The notes: generated by a model from the sequence alone, not told the origin. A stretch of 64,000 bases of DNA from Siphonodentalium dalli (GCA_032622095.1 CP136066.1:107903319-107967318); one strand, 5' to 3'; shown: positions 42,948 through 56,720, counted from the first letter of the stretch. Translations and numbers: made by a program.

Positions 42948-44550
42948 TATCCTCGGTGACCCTCACGTGACCTATAAATTATCAAACACAGAATCCACGT
43001 GGCGTTGATAAATAAGTGAGAGCTATACAACGTTGTTTCCGTCTTGAATTGGAGGATGACGTGTTTTGCAAACGCACACAAAGGGGACAAATGTTTGCAG
43101 TCACAATTGTTCATTATACATATACAGGCTAAGCAATCAATTGTATGTGTATCGCGAGCACAGAGCTTTTTGTGTAATGCACCTGCTAAGCGGGCTTCCA
43201 AATATTTGCCCATCTCAATGAGCTTTCGTTCAATAGTGTTTTTTTCGGCTGTTATAGAGATATAGAAAGCAATTTGGCCGGCAGCCTATGCCATTTAGTG
43301 TACGTTCGTGTTTCCGCAAGCTGATATAAGTATAACGATGTGTTGGTGGAAGTAGGATCACTTCGAGATCCCCCCAGTATTTACGGCCCTGGTTATATTA
43401 CAGTAATGGGTTATTTTAGATGAGCGGGTAATTGACGCTTAAACCCCGATATATAATGGTATGGACGTAAACACAGTATCTATATCTACCGATTTCACTA
43501 GCTGCTTTACGTCGAAGGAAACTTGGACTACCTCATTAAGGCGAATGTAATTTCTACTCGAAGAGATTTCGCTCGGCTGCGTCAGAAATAAATGGCGTTA
43601 TGAGACAAAAATATACCCAATCTTCAGTTTTGTCTGTGTTCTATTCACAAAAAGCTAGTGTTTGTAGTCTTGAAATGTGTTTTATAAAAATTATGTTGTA
43701 ATTGCGGCCCGGTTATTTCACGCCAAGTGTGGTGCCCACGATCACATAAAGAAACACATTGTGACAAGTAACATCAATATTTGCCATATAAATTTTGCCA
43801 TTATGTACAATATCTATTCTATTATTCCCACTCATAATCATTCTCGCTCGCGGAAGTGACCAATCAATTTTTTCCAATCATTGTTTATGACCCGCATGCC
43901 TTCGGGTTTTTTTTTAAATATAGGTATCACATAATAGTATGGGCAAACGTTTCCTTGTATGCTTTTTATTAGAAGCAAGCTTTTATTATTTATTTATATT
44001 ATAAATAAGATGACTGGGTGCCGGTATGGTCGAAAAATGCGTGTAAATCGCCCCTATCCTTCAAAACAAAAAATAGCTAAAACGCCCTTATTGATTTTGA
44101 CATTCATGCATGCCCCGTCTTATGAAATAAGTGAGTCGGATGATTTACAGACATTCCGCGACTCTTTGCGATAGATATGATATTGACACAAGCAAACATC
44201 CTGGAAAAATGCACGCGTTTTTTGCCTATAATTGAGGCACCTGGGATTCAGAGGTCGCATGACATAAAATTGGAATATAATCCAATTATATAGCACAACC
44301 CACCCGATGTTGAAAGTATACATCCATTGCTTCTAACACAACAGTATACAAGGTGCCCGTTTTTGAACGTTTGCCTCCACGCTATCGACATACTATGCAC
44401 ACAATCATTTTTTTAATATTATATGTATACATGTATATACTTCAATTCATGACATATTCCATTCCGAGTGACATTTCGAGCTTCCATCTGTTATCTATAT
44501 TCCTGTGTGCTATGGGTTGGCTGCCAGGTAGTTCGCAGTTACTCTTCATT
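42948..44550. other. Innexin 3' region; no further gene
   Basis: Downstream of the stop. AATAAA at 43587-43592 is a possible polyadenylation signal for a roughly 650-base 3' UTR. Nothing else is supported. Confidence 0.45.
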
Positions 44551-44964
44551 TTAACCCTTTACCCAACAGAACGGCCCTGTGCCAATGCATTCTCTTATAT
44601 ATGCGAGTCGACCATAGGTCGCCTCGCATATATAAGAGAATGCATTGGCTTAACACATATTAAAAATGATCAAATTGTCAAAGAATGTAGAAAATATTAT
44701 AAGAAAAAATGGTAAAAAGTGTTAAAAAAAGATTGTTTTTAGGCCAATGCATTATCTTATATATGCGAGGCGACCTATGGTCGACTCGCATATATTAGAG
44801 AATGCATTGGCACAGGGCATAACTGTAACCATCACAATGTGGTCAATGAACCGGTTCCAATGATATCCATATTTGTATGGTGTTATTGAGACAGACCGAA
44901 GATATTTTAGGCTGTTGAAGCTTTACTTGGGCGTTTTTAGCCGATTTGTTGGTTAAAGGGTTAA
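44551..44964 (+). repeat. TTAA MITE type A
   Basis: TTAACCCTTTACCCAACA at the left and TTGGTTAAAGGGTTAA (one base changed) at the right. Hairpins at about 44580-44649 and 44741-44811. Confidence 0.85.
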
Positions 44965-46158
44965 ACGAGGCATTTTGAAGTACATTGTCACAACAGTATC
45001 TAGCAGATCCTAAATCCAACTATTACAGTTGATTTTCTGACATATACAAATGCCAACACCATATGTTGTGTACGCCTTACACAAATATCGATGATCCTTC
45101 CGAGTAGTTGAATTCATATTCATCGGAGACCAAAACATAACAGTATATAACACTGTTGTACCTGTAGAATTTAAAGAGAATACCGAATCACGGCTGAAAT
45201 CAGCCATTGGACCCTCCTGGCTTAGTCCTCTGACGGTTTAGACGGTGTGGCCATATAAATGCTGGTAGAAAGTGGAGAGTAAACTCGCGATGAATTTCCA
45301 GGGTGACCCCCAGTCATGACGCTTTCGCGACATGCACTTTGTTTTTGTTATGAATTTATATGTGTGTACATCAATATTTTTTAATTATGGTAGGCTATAT
45401 TTTTACGCTTTGTCATGACCATGCCTTTTACAGTTTACAAATAAAAGCAAACGAAAGACAGATCTTTATCTTCAGTGATTCCCAAAGTTGGAAATTCAGC
45501 TTGTGCCCTTGTCCGGTGGGGGTCGTAGTGGATGTTCTCGCTTATGTGAACGTCTCGGCCACAGTGGCAACTTTAACTTCGATGTACGGTTCTCTCCCCA
45601 TGCATGTGTACATGTATATGTTCTATGGTAGACCGGTGTATTCGAAAGCTAAATATGTGACAAATCGGCGGGATTGTTAGCGAAATTAAATTGGAAAGAG
45701 CAAGCCAACGTCTAATAAGATTTCCAATATATGCAACTCGAAATGCAGCCAAAACATGTCAACACGACCAAAATAAACCCGTTATCATACTGAAGGTTCG
45801 ATATTAAATTTCATATGTTGAGTTTTAATTTTATATATGCACTCAATGTGGGTTTTCACTGCTAAACATGGTGTTCCTTCCCACTTGTTTAGCAACCATT
45901 TCAGCAGCTCCATCTCCACCGATCGGATCAAAATCGGCGGGGAAATATATATATATATATATATATGTACAGACCACATACGCTGTGATGATCAACATGA
46001 ATATGAAATTAATTTCTGTTCAATACGATTAACACCTAAATCATCGTAAAAGCGATCAATGAAATTCGTTTCTATAGGATTCCAGTGAAATTGAGTGCCC
46101 CTTGCGTGTTATCAAACGTGTTATCATCAACAAGCCACAATACCACACCATCAATCAC
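44965..46158. other. No gene recognised; AT microsatellite
   Basis: A 106-codon open frame (45360-45680, +) has hydrophobic stretches but no motif or splice evidence. (AT)n at about 45943-45966. Confidence 0.4.
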
Positions 46159-46768
46159 CACATTGACTGGGTGTTTACTGTGTAATATATGACTGAGTAT
46201 ATATAATATTTCATTCAATTCAATTCAATTTCAATTCAATTTATTTGCTCAACATCATATAGATATACAGAGAATACATAATACATAAATACGATAAATT
46301 ATGTGCGCATGCGTGCAGATTGTATTGTACTAGCATATACATTTAAAATAATGCGTCAGTTATGTGTAGTACATATACATGTATATATGCAATAAATTAG
46401 ATAAATTAGATTATATGCAATAAATTAGATATATGGTGCGACAACCCATGATGGGAAATGGTAAAATTAGTCAGTGGAAGCCTCGGGAGAGCCTAAATAG
46501 CGGCCAAACCCTTCTGATGAATATGGACAGATTTGTGGTTCGTCTTCCTTTTCCCGAATTGAAAAGTTCTCTCAATTTAATAGTGTTTGGATTTCGGTAG
46601 AAATATGATGGAATATATTTCTGTTGGAGATCATGTAAAGCTGGACATTTCAGTATGACATGAAATTCATCGCCCAGTTCTGATAGACATAAAGTACATT
46701 TTCTCTCGGAATCACATTGACTGGGTGTTTACTGTTTAATATATGACTGAGTATATATAATATTTCAT
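46159..46768 (-). mobile_element. 5'-truncated LINE with 56-bp target-site duplication
   Basis: Direct repeats 46159-46214 and 46713-46768 (CACATTGACTGGGTGTTTAC...) are identical except for one base. They flank a 498-bp insert. On the - strand the insert begins in an open frame (46707 to about 46490) with KCTLCLSELGDEFH and CPALHD, a C-x2-C...H...C pattern. YIPSYFYRNPN, LRELF and a basic stretch follow. This is the C-terminal end of a non-LTR retrotransposon ORF2. The 3' end is a TTGAA-repeat tail (46215-46245 on the + strand). Confidence 0.85.
46490..46707 (-). pseudogene. LINE ORF2 C-terminal fragment
   Basis: About 72 codons without a stop, read from the truncation point. The Cys/His cluster and the following aromatic, basic stretch are typical of the extreme C-terminus of reverse transcriptase ORFs in animal LINEs, a form common in molluscs. 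The frame ends shortly after IFIRRVWPLF. The fragment has no start and no catalytic domain, so it is inactive. Confidence 0.8.
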
Positions 46769-48180
46769 CCATGAACATCGCGTAACACATCATTGGAAAA
46801 TTCTTCATCCGCTTGTTGTTTTATATTGCATATAAGAACTTCAATTACGCCAAGTCGGGCTTAAATGGATGCAAATTCATGACGCTCACTTTCCATTTAA
46901 ATGATAGTATACCATGCATAGATTATATCTATCTAAAAACACATCATGAATAGTTTTATTGTCTCTGTACTGGCCCATCATAACATCGAAATATCTGCTT
47001 CATTTGTCGAACTAGTTGTATTACAATCATGTAGGTTACACCGGTGCAAACGTTTTAGTATAACATACTAAAAGTTACCGCACATGTCAATATTTCAGAT
47101 TTAAATAAATTCAGGACCTTGGCATGATATTGTAAACAGTATATTATGCTGTTTACATTATAATGCCTAGGTCCTGAATTTATTTAAATCTTAAAGATTG
47201 ACAATTGCGGTAACATTTTATGCACACAAAAAATCTTATCCGATAAGCAGGAAATTGCCTTTCAATCTTGTGTTTTCGTAACTGATGTCAGAACCGCACT
47301 AAAAATTTAACATTTGTCATTTTTTAGACCACACCACAAAATTCAAACTGAGGAGATTAACAATAAACTACTAATTGACCAATCAGGCCCCAGTGTATAT
47401 CGTATGCGCTTCTATGTGTTCCTCCCGCAACCGCTAGATGTCGTTCCGAAGCATATTTACATATCTCCAGCCTAAGTATATCATTCATATATAGCCTGGA
47501 AGTTTGCTGCTTTTCTCACAGTCAAATTTCCACCACCACCACATTGCTCTAAGTCTGAAATTGACTGTTGATGCCAAAACAACTTCAAGTTATATTTATG
47601 AACTACGTTTATTGTTCAATGAATTAAAAATAACAAACTGTGTGTATATCAGGAACAAACACACATAATGGTCCTCGCATGGTATTACATGGTGGTGTTA
47701 CATGGTGGAGAAAACAACACCATTTCATTCTTTCTGAAGCGATCACATTGATAAGCCTACGAAAGGCATACATATTCCACAGAAGAGTAATTCACATGTT
47801 TTCTGGCTATTTTTGACCACGGTATGTGAGAGAGCATGCAATTACTAACTCGACGATTGGAAATTGCGAGTAGCTTTAAACTTATACAGGCCGGGGCACA
47901 TTACTCTTACGTGCAAGGCATTTTTAATTTGACAACCCTAATAGTATAGTGTAATGCTCATACACAACGTGGGAGTATGTAAACATTAAGAACAGTGGAT
48001 AACACTTCTCGTTATCAACCAGACTTAACCACTGTTTAATTCATGAGACTAGACCAAGACGAACGTTAAAGCGCATGGGATATGTTCACGAAGGTTCTTT
48101 GGCAAAATGCCAACTGAATGAATCTAGGTGAATCAGCCGCACTGCCCACACACAGCATATTGTGGTTATATAGGTCCCAA
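46769..48180. other. No gene; includes a hairpin MITE
   Basis: Apart from the hairpin at 47065-47222 nothing is supported. Confidence 0.5.
47065..47222. repeat. Hairpin element, about 158 bp
   Basis: TAAAAGTTACCGCA...GTCAAT and GATTTAAATAAATTCAGGAC at the left are mirrored by GTCCTGAATTTATTTAAATC, ATTGACAATTGCGGTAAC at the right. It is centred near 47142 on GTAAACAGTATATTATGCTG. Probably a MITE. The target duplication is not clear. Confidence 0.7.
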
Positions 48181-49690
48181 CATCCTGGTACAGGTAATAA
48201 TACCCCGAGTGTTAGGTCTTATATCAGTCCAAGTAATACACTGATGGTTAGGTATTATGTCATTCCAGTTATGTACTGATGGTTACCATGGTAGTACCAG
48301 AGTACTTTACCATGGTAGTACCAGGGTACCTTACCATTGTAGTACCAGCTAGGGTACTTTACCATGGTAGTACCAGGGTACTTCACCATGGTAACATAAT
48401 GCCACGGTATTTCAGCTTTGTAATACCAGTTCACTTTGCCATGGCAGTACCAGGGTACTTTATTAGTACTGCAGTTACTATGGTAGCTTTTAAAAGGCTT
48501 CAATTTTGAATCAACACATTGGAGGTCAGGAATGACGCATGTGATTAACTAAGGTGTTACGAAATACGACTTTTATGTCTTGCAAAAAGAGACAGAAAAC
48601 TCACCAGCTTCGTAATGTGCTATTGTGGAATAGAGCTGTCGCTCATGGTAGTACCGTGGTCCGTTTATATGGGTTGGTTACAGTCTGAGATGGATTTTAT
48701 GAATAACTGATCGAGTTCTATTACTAACATTATGTTGCAGCTAATAACATATCATGTTATTTCGAATGAGGTGATGTAATAGCCCTGCTGTGCCATGTAG
48801 TACTATGGGATGTTTTAAATTTTCGGAACAAATTTATCTAAGTTTATTAGCATGTAGCTATACCGTAGTAATATAATTACACTAAATAAGGCAGCTCAAT
48901 ATCATCATATTTGTAGCATGGTATACCATGCTATTCAATAACTATATCATGGTAAAATACCATAGTACAATACCATACAATAATGGCGCTACTATCGCAA
49001 AAGACACTACACAATAGTATCACCACGGTATTAGCAACTGTAACAGTATCACCACGGTATTATCAACTGCGACATATACAGTAGCATAATCTAGTGCAGT
49101 GCCATGGTGTTACTATGGCAAAAGATACTTTACAATGGTACCATATTTCAGTACCATGGTAAATAACACTTCACAATGGTATTGCCATAGTACTAATGTA
49201 CCAACTTTAACATGGTAGATTATTCTAGTTCCATTGGTAGTACCATACTGAATAATTCTTTACAGTGGTAGTATGGTAGTACCATGGTAGTACCAACTGT
49301 AACATGGTAAAGTACACAAGTACACAGTGCAATGGTCTCATAGTAGTACCATGGTAATTATAACCATAGTCTGATAGGTCGTATGTCAGTTCAGATAATA
49401 CACTGAGTGTTAGCGCTTATATAAATCCAATATAGACTAATGGTTATGTTTCAATGTTCTGCAACCACACGTAATACCCCGATTGTTAATTCTAAAGTAA
49501 GTACAGATAATACTCCCGATGGTTAGGTCAAATGTAAGTACAGGCGATGCCCCGATGGTTAGGTCTAATGTAAGTACAGATAGTACCCCGATGTTGGGTG
49601 TCATGTAAGTACAGGTATTAATTATCCCGATGGTAGGGTCTCATGTACGTACAAATAATACCCAGATGGTATGGTCTATGTAAGGTGTAC
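48180..49690. repeat. Palindromic ACCATGGTAGTACC repeats and a 36-bp minisatellite
   Basis: 48285-48490 and 48890-49350 are rich in ACCATGGTAGTACCAGGGTA-like units, each locally self-complementary. They are bracketed by units of CCCGATGGTTAGGTCTAATG plus TAAGTACAGATAATA (about 48180-48285 and 49360-49690). Short open frames over this are artefacts. Confidence 0.8.
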
Positions 49691-52600
49691 CAAAATTTCG
49701 ACGGCTCTAAATTTCGGACATCACCAATTAAATGAAATTTAACAAAACGGAATCTAACAAACACAATTTTCGTCGAATGAATTCTAATGACAGTCTTTGT
49801 TGTATAGTCACTGGAAGTTAGCAGTTGCGTCGATACCACTATATCAGACTGGTGAAAATAAGTAGTGTTTACGTTAAAAGAATGCCCACAATTCGGTCGT
49901 ATGGAAACCAATCATAATCAAGATGGATATACCTGTTGTTTCCCACCAGTGCAGCCACTGTTAACGTATATAACAATATATATGTTCTTGAATGTTTCTT
50001 TACAGATACTGGCCTGGCCTTTTCTCGAATCGCTCGAATTAGCCAAATGCGTCTACCACGAAATGACAACTTTAGAAATATCTCATTTTTCATGACAGCA
50101 TCATTTTGCCTCACCAATATCATAGCATTTGGGGTGGTTATTAATGAGTTCTAATGCACTGAAGAAGACAATATACCCCCGGAAACATCACATATTTGCG
50201 GGGGGTTATTCATCAATAACCTGTCGCAATGTATAGTCCGGTTCACCACTTCAATGTTAGATATTCCTACGCGCCAATATTGCCGTCAGCTGAATTCCTA
50301 ATCTCGGCCATGCCCAATCCAGCCCCGCACACTGTTCCGTTTCTCTCCATTACGTCACACTTACGCAGTATATGCCGGCGATGTTACGCCCTGTACCTTT
50401 CCGAAATCACAAAACACCATACCGTTATTCCCCTAATTAACATTTGGCTGTTTTTCGAACTACTAGTTTTGCGAGTTTTGGTCGACTGTTCAATCACATT
50501 ACAAACTGTATCTACTGTTTGGCAAGCATGCAAAATAACTGGTACATCCACGAGTTACCTCTCTTGTCTCACAAGATGAACATTATATATAAAACGCTAC
50601 TTATAGATTACGACACCGGTTGATTCATTCACTTGTTCGGCGTTTTGTGAGATCGCGCGCTATCAGAATTCACTGTTAGTACCTCCAAGACAAAAGCGTC
50701 CAATCGAAATGGTTATAACGTAGCGCATTTGACGTAATTGCGATGAAGCCCACACAGTTCAGTTAGTCACTATCAACTCAAGTGAAATAAACCGACATTG
50801 TTTCTGTTGTTCCAGAACCTGTATCACAAGTTGAGCCTGTTGCTAAAAAAATCGCAAAAACAAAAACTCTCAGAGGTTAATATTCGACTTAGAAAAGTTC
50901 AGCACTGTGCTCGAAAAAAAACTTTTGTGTTTGAAAGACACAAATCAGTGTTGGCGGGTTATTTTTAAACCTGCTTATTGTGTGCTAGCCGACATTCGTT
51001 GTCAGCACCCGACCGTCAACTTGATGCTTTTATAATGGCTCACGCCAGATTCAGAAAATATTACAAATACCATCTGAATGCCAAATCAGATAGTTTAAAA
51101 ATACTTGACCTATTTGGACGTGAAACATTGGAAAAATGTATTATTGGTCATGTAGTGTTTATTCCACCACAGAATGGGTCTGCAAAATAGTTCCAGATAC
51201 AGGGAAGGGCGTGTGCTGGTTCGAGGTCGGAATAATCTGTGATGTATTTGTTTTACAATTAACAAATTTATCAAAGATTAATTGGGAAACAACAATATAT
51301 TTGAATTATATCACTTTGTTGTGCACAGTACTTACTGTTTTTTTAGTGTTAGAATGAGTATGTCTCTATTGGTGAATAAAGAACGATGTATGTATCAATA
51401 AGTTGGATACCTATAGTTGGCACTCAGCTGAGGTAACTGTTCAACATATATTCGCTCAAATACGCACATAATCGACATATAATGTAAAATAGGTTCCTAA
51501 TGTGATTATTTGATTAAACAATAAGCAGATAATGGACTCATACCCGTTATTTGGTTTTATGGCGCGAACCTCAGTGAAAACATATGTTAAAGAGCGTGCA
51601 CCTGAAAAGTCGTGAGTTGGGTTATTTGTGCCATTGTCCGGACGTAATCTGCTTAGAACCGCCTCATTGTGAGTCGACAATGTGCCTAAGACGCTATTTC
51701 AGCACATAATCGAATCAAAATGAGGGAATTCTAAGCAGATTTTCAACCTAAAACTGGCTCCATTATAAGCAGATAATATGCGGATTTTTCGGGACAACAG
51801 GCTGAACTGTTAAGTTGGCTGATTGTTTCACTCGATAAGCTGGAAATCTTTGTATCAATTCATTACAGTGGCAACAGAAGTGCTATCATTAAGCTTTTAT
51901 TCCACGTTCAAACACGAGTACATGCACATCAGGGAGTGGCTAACAAGGTCTTATCTTCTCTCAGTAATTCTGCTAGTCGATATTCATGCACTGACATACT
52001 GACCAGCAGTTCCACGGGGCTATGTATGCATTACACACAAACCCATTTTGAATGACGCAAGGTGACATTAGAGTGTCAAAATAAAGTTATTACAAGATTA
52101 TTTGAAAATATCACCTGCCCTCTGAACCGTTTCCACCAGCCGGTGGTTACAGAAACAATTTTATTTTAAGCAAACTAAGCAAACACCAACACACTGCAGT
52201 TCACTGAATGCCACCAGAATATCATTGGTCAACAAACTTGAATAATGTAGACAATATCATACCACCATATCATACTTGCCCATGAAATGGATTTTTGGCT
52301 GAAGATTCTTAGGCCTGTTTATGAGATGAAATCACTAAATGCAACACATATCTTTCAATCACCGGAAGCATTTCTGTGTTATCAATACAATTGGAGGCAG
52401 CTAATCAGCTACCATTGTTAATTCATGGGCATGGTTTTTGTTATGCCATTTATGGTATTGCTTGTTCATATCATGTTCATTGCTTTATTTAATCGGATTC
52501 ATTCTCATGTGTGGGGGTTGGTCCCAAAAAGTTGGCCTGGGGGCTGGAAAACAAATGCACATATCTCAGGCAGCGAATATTCTTTTTTCGACCATTTTTC

Positions 52601-53050
52601 AAGAACCCCCCCCCCCCCCCCTGATTCCACCTGTATTTGTATGCTATTTAGGGGTTTTATTTATGTCAATATATTCTTGTCTCCGAGAGGAAATTGCCAA
52701 TATTATCCACTTCATGTAACCGGAGACCGTCAACGTGATCCACTTCCTGTACTGGATATTCCAGTTTCTATATATACAAGAAAGCAAAGTGGTTATGTGG
52801 CAAGCAAGATGGCGGATTGGAATCATCAAAGTAAATCAGTGTGTCATAGATGAGATCTGCCACGTATCGATGGTAGCAGAGCGAGGATGTCAACTGGTAT
52901 AACGTGTAGTTCAAGTGTAGTGACTATTTTCAAGTGGAGAATTATGTCACAGACCTGAAATAAGTGTGCAGTGCCACCTTCTCAACCTGCTGTTCGGACC
53001 ATGTGTTGTCTTCCAGCGGCAGTGTATAAGAATGAAATCGACTACGAAAT
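49691..53050. other. No gene recognised; scattered dispersed repeats
   Basis: ACAATATATATGTTCTTGAA at 49975 has a counterpart at 63413. ATACCCCC...GCGGGGGGTTAT at 50172-50211 resembles the hairpin at 7488. 51545-51610 (GTTATTTGGTTTTATGGCG, CAGTGAAAACATAT) has a counterpart at 56648-56710. A C-run lies at 52607-52621. No exon is supported. Confidence 0.45.
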
Positions 53051-54180
53051 GTGGTTACAAGAGACAGAACTATGAAATTTGTAACTTCTTTAGATAAGGC
53101 AAAAAAAGCGACAACAATGTTTCTGTCTCTGTCTAGAAAAAGACAGGACATGTATGTTCGGAAGAATAAATTGCTGTTTCTCGACTATGATGGGATGAAT
53201 AAATTTATCAAAAAGTTGAAAGCTTTATATGGTCGTGATATGGATTAATCTGCTTTCAAAAAACGAATTAAAATTAAAAACATTCAGCGACCGAAATATA
53301 TACACATTCCAGATTGTGTGAATCAGAGAAACAGCAATTAGCTTGAGCTATTTTGTCAGAATTGACATTTGAGAATATGAAAAACCATTTGAAAGCCATA
53401 TTTTATTGTTCATCATTTGAAAATCCTACAAGCGAAACAACATTCGAAGTCGAACCTCCATACCTTTCAGCTGACAATATTACTGATGTATTTTATACAA
53501 GTGAAAATCATGGATCATTGAGATAAAAACGTCAAGAGGTCATGGCTGTTACAGAAAATCTCGTGATTCTTGGACAAAACTATAATGCAAATTCAAATCT
53601 AAACATTTCTCATCTCGACAAAAGAATCCATTGAATTATCTCTCGTTTCGAGATTTATGATTCATTTATTACTGGGCGAATCGTTATTAATACAGTTATG
53701 AAAATATAGCAAAGAAAGGTCCTCTTAACACCACTCTTCATGTTATATCAACACTGATGGCAAAAAAATAGAATTCTGCAATTTTGGACAGCGGATGCAC
53801 AAATAATGTTTTCCGTGAATCATGGCTGACCTGTTATAGACTCGTTATCAGATGCTCATCAAAAATAAATTCAGTTCAGATATTTCAATTCAGAAGTGGA
53901 CACATCGTGAAAGCATTGCGACGGTGATTCTTCCTGGCTGTGTAGCGTGGCAAGATGTGCTGATTGAATGTGGTCGTTAATTCTAATTTACCTTTGCTAT
54001 TGAGCAAAACTTCGATGAAAAAGCTGGCACTTACATAGACTTTTCTAAAGACTGTGCACAGATATTTGGGCAAGAAATTCCAATAATATTCACTGCAGTT
54101 GGACATTATGCAGTGCCACTACGCAATGTTGTCCATTGTAGTGAAATTGTATAAATATGATCAGGCTTTGTTAAACGTAG
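53051..54180 (+). pseudogene. Decayed gag/retropepsin retroelement
   Basis: 53066-53248 encodes a gag-like segment (DKAKKATTMFLSLSRK, GMNKFIKKLKALYGRD). Frames with stops continue through RPKYIHIPDCVN and ENPTSETTFEVEPPYL. From 53778 AILDSGCTNNVFRESWL is a retropepsin-like active-site region (DSG). It continues, after frameshifts, through FRSGHIVKALR, ILPGCVAWQDVLIE, YIDFSKDCAQIFG and IIFTAVGHYAVPLR. This order matches the gag-protease part of LTR-retrotransposon polyproteins seen in cnidarians and molluscs. Many stops and shifts make it dead. No long terminal repeats were found. The superfamily is not assigned. Confidence 0.7.
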
Positions 54181-54319
54181 TCTTGAATCAGAGACATTTT
54201 CTTTATTAGAAGGGGTGAAATTCAGCTACCTGATCAAAGATATATTACAAGAACTATTCAATAATGACATGACAAATGAAGAACAAACAACTGATATTTG
54301 ACACCAATATCCTCAGTGA

Positions 54320-54479
54320 GATGATCGTAAATCAAGAATTTGCAAGACGTATACACCCGTATATACACACAGTTGCTCAGCTGCAATAGTTTTTGACTAC
54401 CTGTTTCTGTTCTTAATCGAGATAAGATATGGCCTGGCGACTGAAACGACGTTAAACCTCAATCAATCAATCAATCAAT
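54320..54479 (+). repeat. Retroposon tail ending in CAATCAATC repeats
   Basis: The segment ending GGCGACTGAAACGACGTTAA and CCTC(AATC)n at 54460-54479 has the form of a SINE/LINE 3' end common in molluscs. The 5' limit is uncertain. Confidence 0.55.
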
Positions 54480-56185
54480 GCACATGTGTCATTAAAGCAA
54501 TTCAATTCATTCCATGGCCAAACTGACGAAATCGAATATACATATTATACGAGAAGTGCATGCATTTACCGCGACACAACACAATGCCGACTCATGTGCC
54601 ATTCACCTTTCCTGAAGGTGTTTGCCATAGAGTTATCCTCCATACATAAGACTGGTAATTGTACAGCGTACATGTCTTTTAATCCATATGATTCCAAACG
54701 TGGATTAAAGTTCAATGCCAAAATAAATGGCTGGAATAAATTAGGTATACCCGGTTACAACCGTATAGCATACGGGTCAAGGTCAATTGTGTTCAATTGA
54801 TTTTTACCAGAGTTACAGACCTTTTCCTACTTTGAAATTCGGATTGTCTTGGTTTCTGGATGACACATTCAGTGCATGTTGACTGAATGGAAATTGTGTA
54901 TGCATGTTTGAAACCACGAAGCACACATGAAGTTTCCATCTGCTCCATCTGCCAATTTTGACCAGAGTTGAATTTCGGGTGTTCTTGGTCTCCGGTCGAT
55001 AACTGAAGTTAGGGTTGGTTGACCACCAACTTGATGTGCGGATGCATTGGCTGAACACAAAGGCTGTGCTTGAATCGGGAATTTGTCCAGTGACTCTCAC
55101 CATACTCTCTTTACTAAGATTTACTAAAATTGTATTGGTTTTCGGCTGTTAAATATAAGTTATGAAATCATTCTGAAATGTACCAACGGATGTATTATTC
55201 CTTTTTCGTGTTGATTTAGTCTAACAGGTACTCCAAAACAAACTGGATGCACGGAGATGCGAGTCTTGGTGTATTCTAGCTGGATCCGATATAAATTAAC
55301 AACGATCCTCATAGAAAACACACGTTTAATGTGATATATAAATATAGCTGAATGGATCACTCTCACCAAATAACATGCTGAAGGATTATCAGGTTTTGAA
55401 AATGTGCTGAAGGCTACAAGTGTTTTGAAATCTCGTTCTAAATTTCGTTTAGTTTTCACATATGCCATGATTTCTGTTATGAGAATAATTGTTTACGTTC
55501 CCATGAAAATTAAAATAAACTGAAAACAAACTCCCGAAGGGCATCAGACGGTCGGGAGCATAGTTAATGTAACTGCGTTAGTGCAGATATCAAACCATGT
55601 GTACCCTTCAGCACATTTTCAAAACTTGTGTACCCTTCAGCACTTCTATTTAGGTGAGAGTGACCCCTTCAGCATAAATATATGCAAATAGTTCTGAAAA
55701 GGAAGCAGTGCTGCATGACGTGGTGAACGATGAGTTGCTGCCAACGCCACAGAACAAGAACTGTTGTTTGTAGCAGACATATTTTAAGGACTTTGCTAAC
55801 CCATTTTCAACCCATATTTGTTGGAGTCAAAATTCAGCCTTATGTTCTCTTTTATTAGTAACCAAAGTAACCAAACCCATTGATGCAACATTTTAAGAGT
55901 ATAATTCATGTTGGATTATGTTAGAAATACAAAATGTGAAATTTATAGAAGTTTTTTTAATCTATTTTTTCGAACCCAAATTCAACAAACACAGAATTCA
56001 TAAAAGTAATCATAATCCTTTATTTTGACTATTATTTGGGGGAAATTTGGTTAGCAAAGTTCTTAAAGATCCAAGGTCCGATTTGACACTAAACAAATTA
56101 AGATTTTCTTAATCCAATATTATTTTTGAAATGCAGTCATCAGAGGCATCCCGAAATTCCACAAAATCAACCATAGGTTTTACGT
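54480..56185. other. No gene recognised
   Basis: Several 90-105-codon open frames on both strands (54486-54800 +, 54813-55103 -, 55160-55468 -) lack motifs and splice evidence. They could be debris of the same retroelement. AGTGTACCCTTCAGCAC-like units repeat at 55595-55670. Confidence 0.4.
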
Positions 56186-56720
56186 CTATCATAAAAGCTC
56201 GCAATGGATAACGCTCTTTATTGTCCGCCGCTTATATGCGACGGAATCAGGACTCTCTTTATAGGAGGCTATCATTGGTATTTTTAATATGCTCACAAAA
56301 TTTAAAGCGTGTTCAAACGTCATCTTTTGAAAGCACAGTTGATGGAAATTATTACCAACTCCAATAACAAATACGCATACCATCACTTCAATAATAATAG
56401 TCTATATTATATATCGGGCTCATGGGTCCGATCTATCATCTAACTATTTTATTATTTACTAACTAAAACAGGCTCCCTCTGGGATCCTTTATTCAGCGTC
56501 GGATGGGCCTGTGGTCCCTTTGTGCGTTAAGGGCCACACGTTACATCCTACTCTTTTGTATATTTTGATCATATTATTATGCTACTTCAATATATCCTCG
56601 GGCAAATGGGTTCATATTGGACCTAAATATTAACATTTGTTATATACCCGTTATTCTGTTGGATGTCGCGGGCTACAGTGAAAACACATATATAAAGAGC
56701 ACACATCTCGTGCTGAAATA
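56186..56720. repeat. Dispersed repeat shared with 15.4 and 51.5 kb
   Basis: 56230-56335 matches 15490-15615. 56648-56720 (CCGTTATTCTGTTGGATG, CAGTGAAAACACATATATAA) matches 51545-51615. The two parts may belong to one longer element family. Confidence 0.5.

Noticed and set aside
42770-43213. 147-codon - strand ORF
   Set aside because: It is an antisense shadow of the innexin C-terminal coding sequence.
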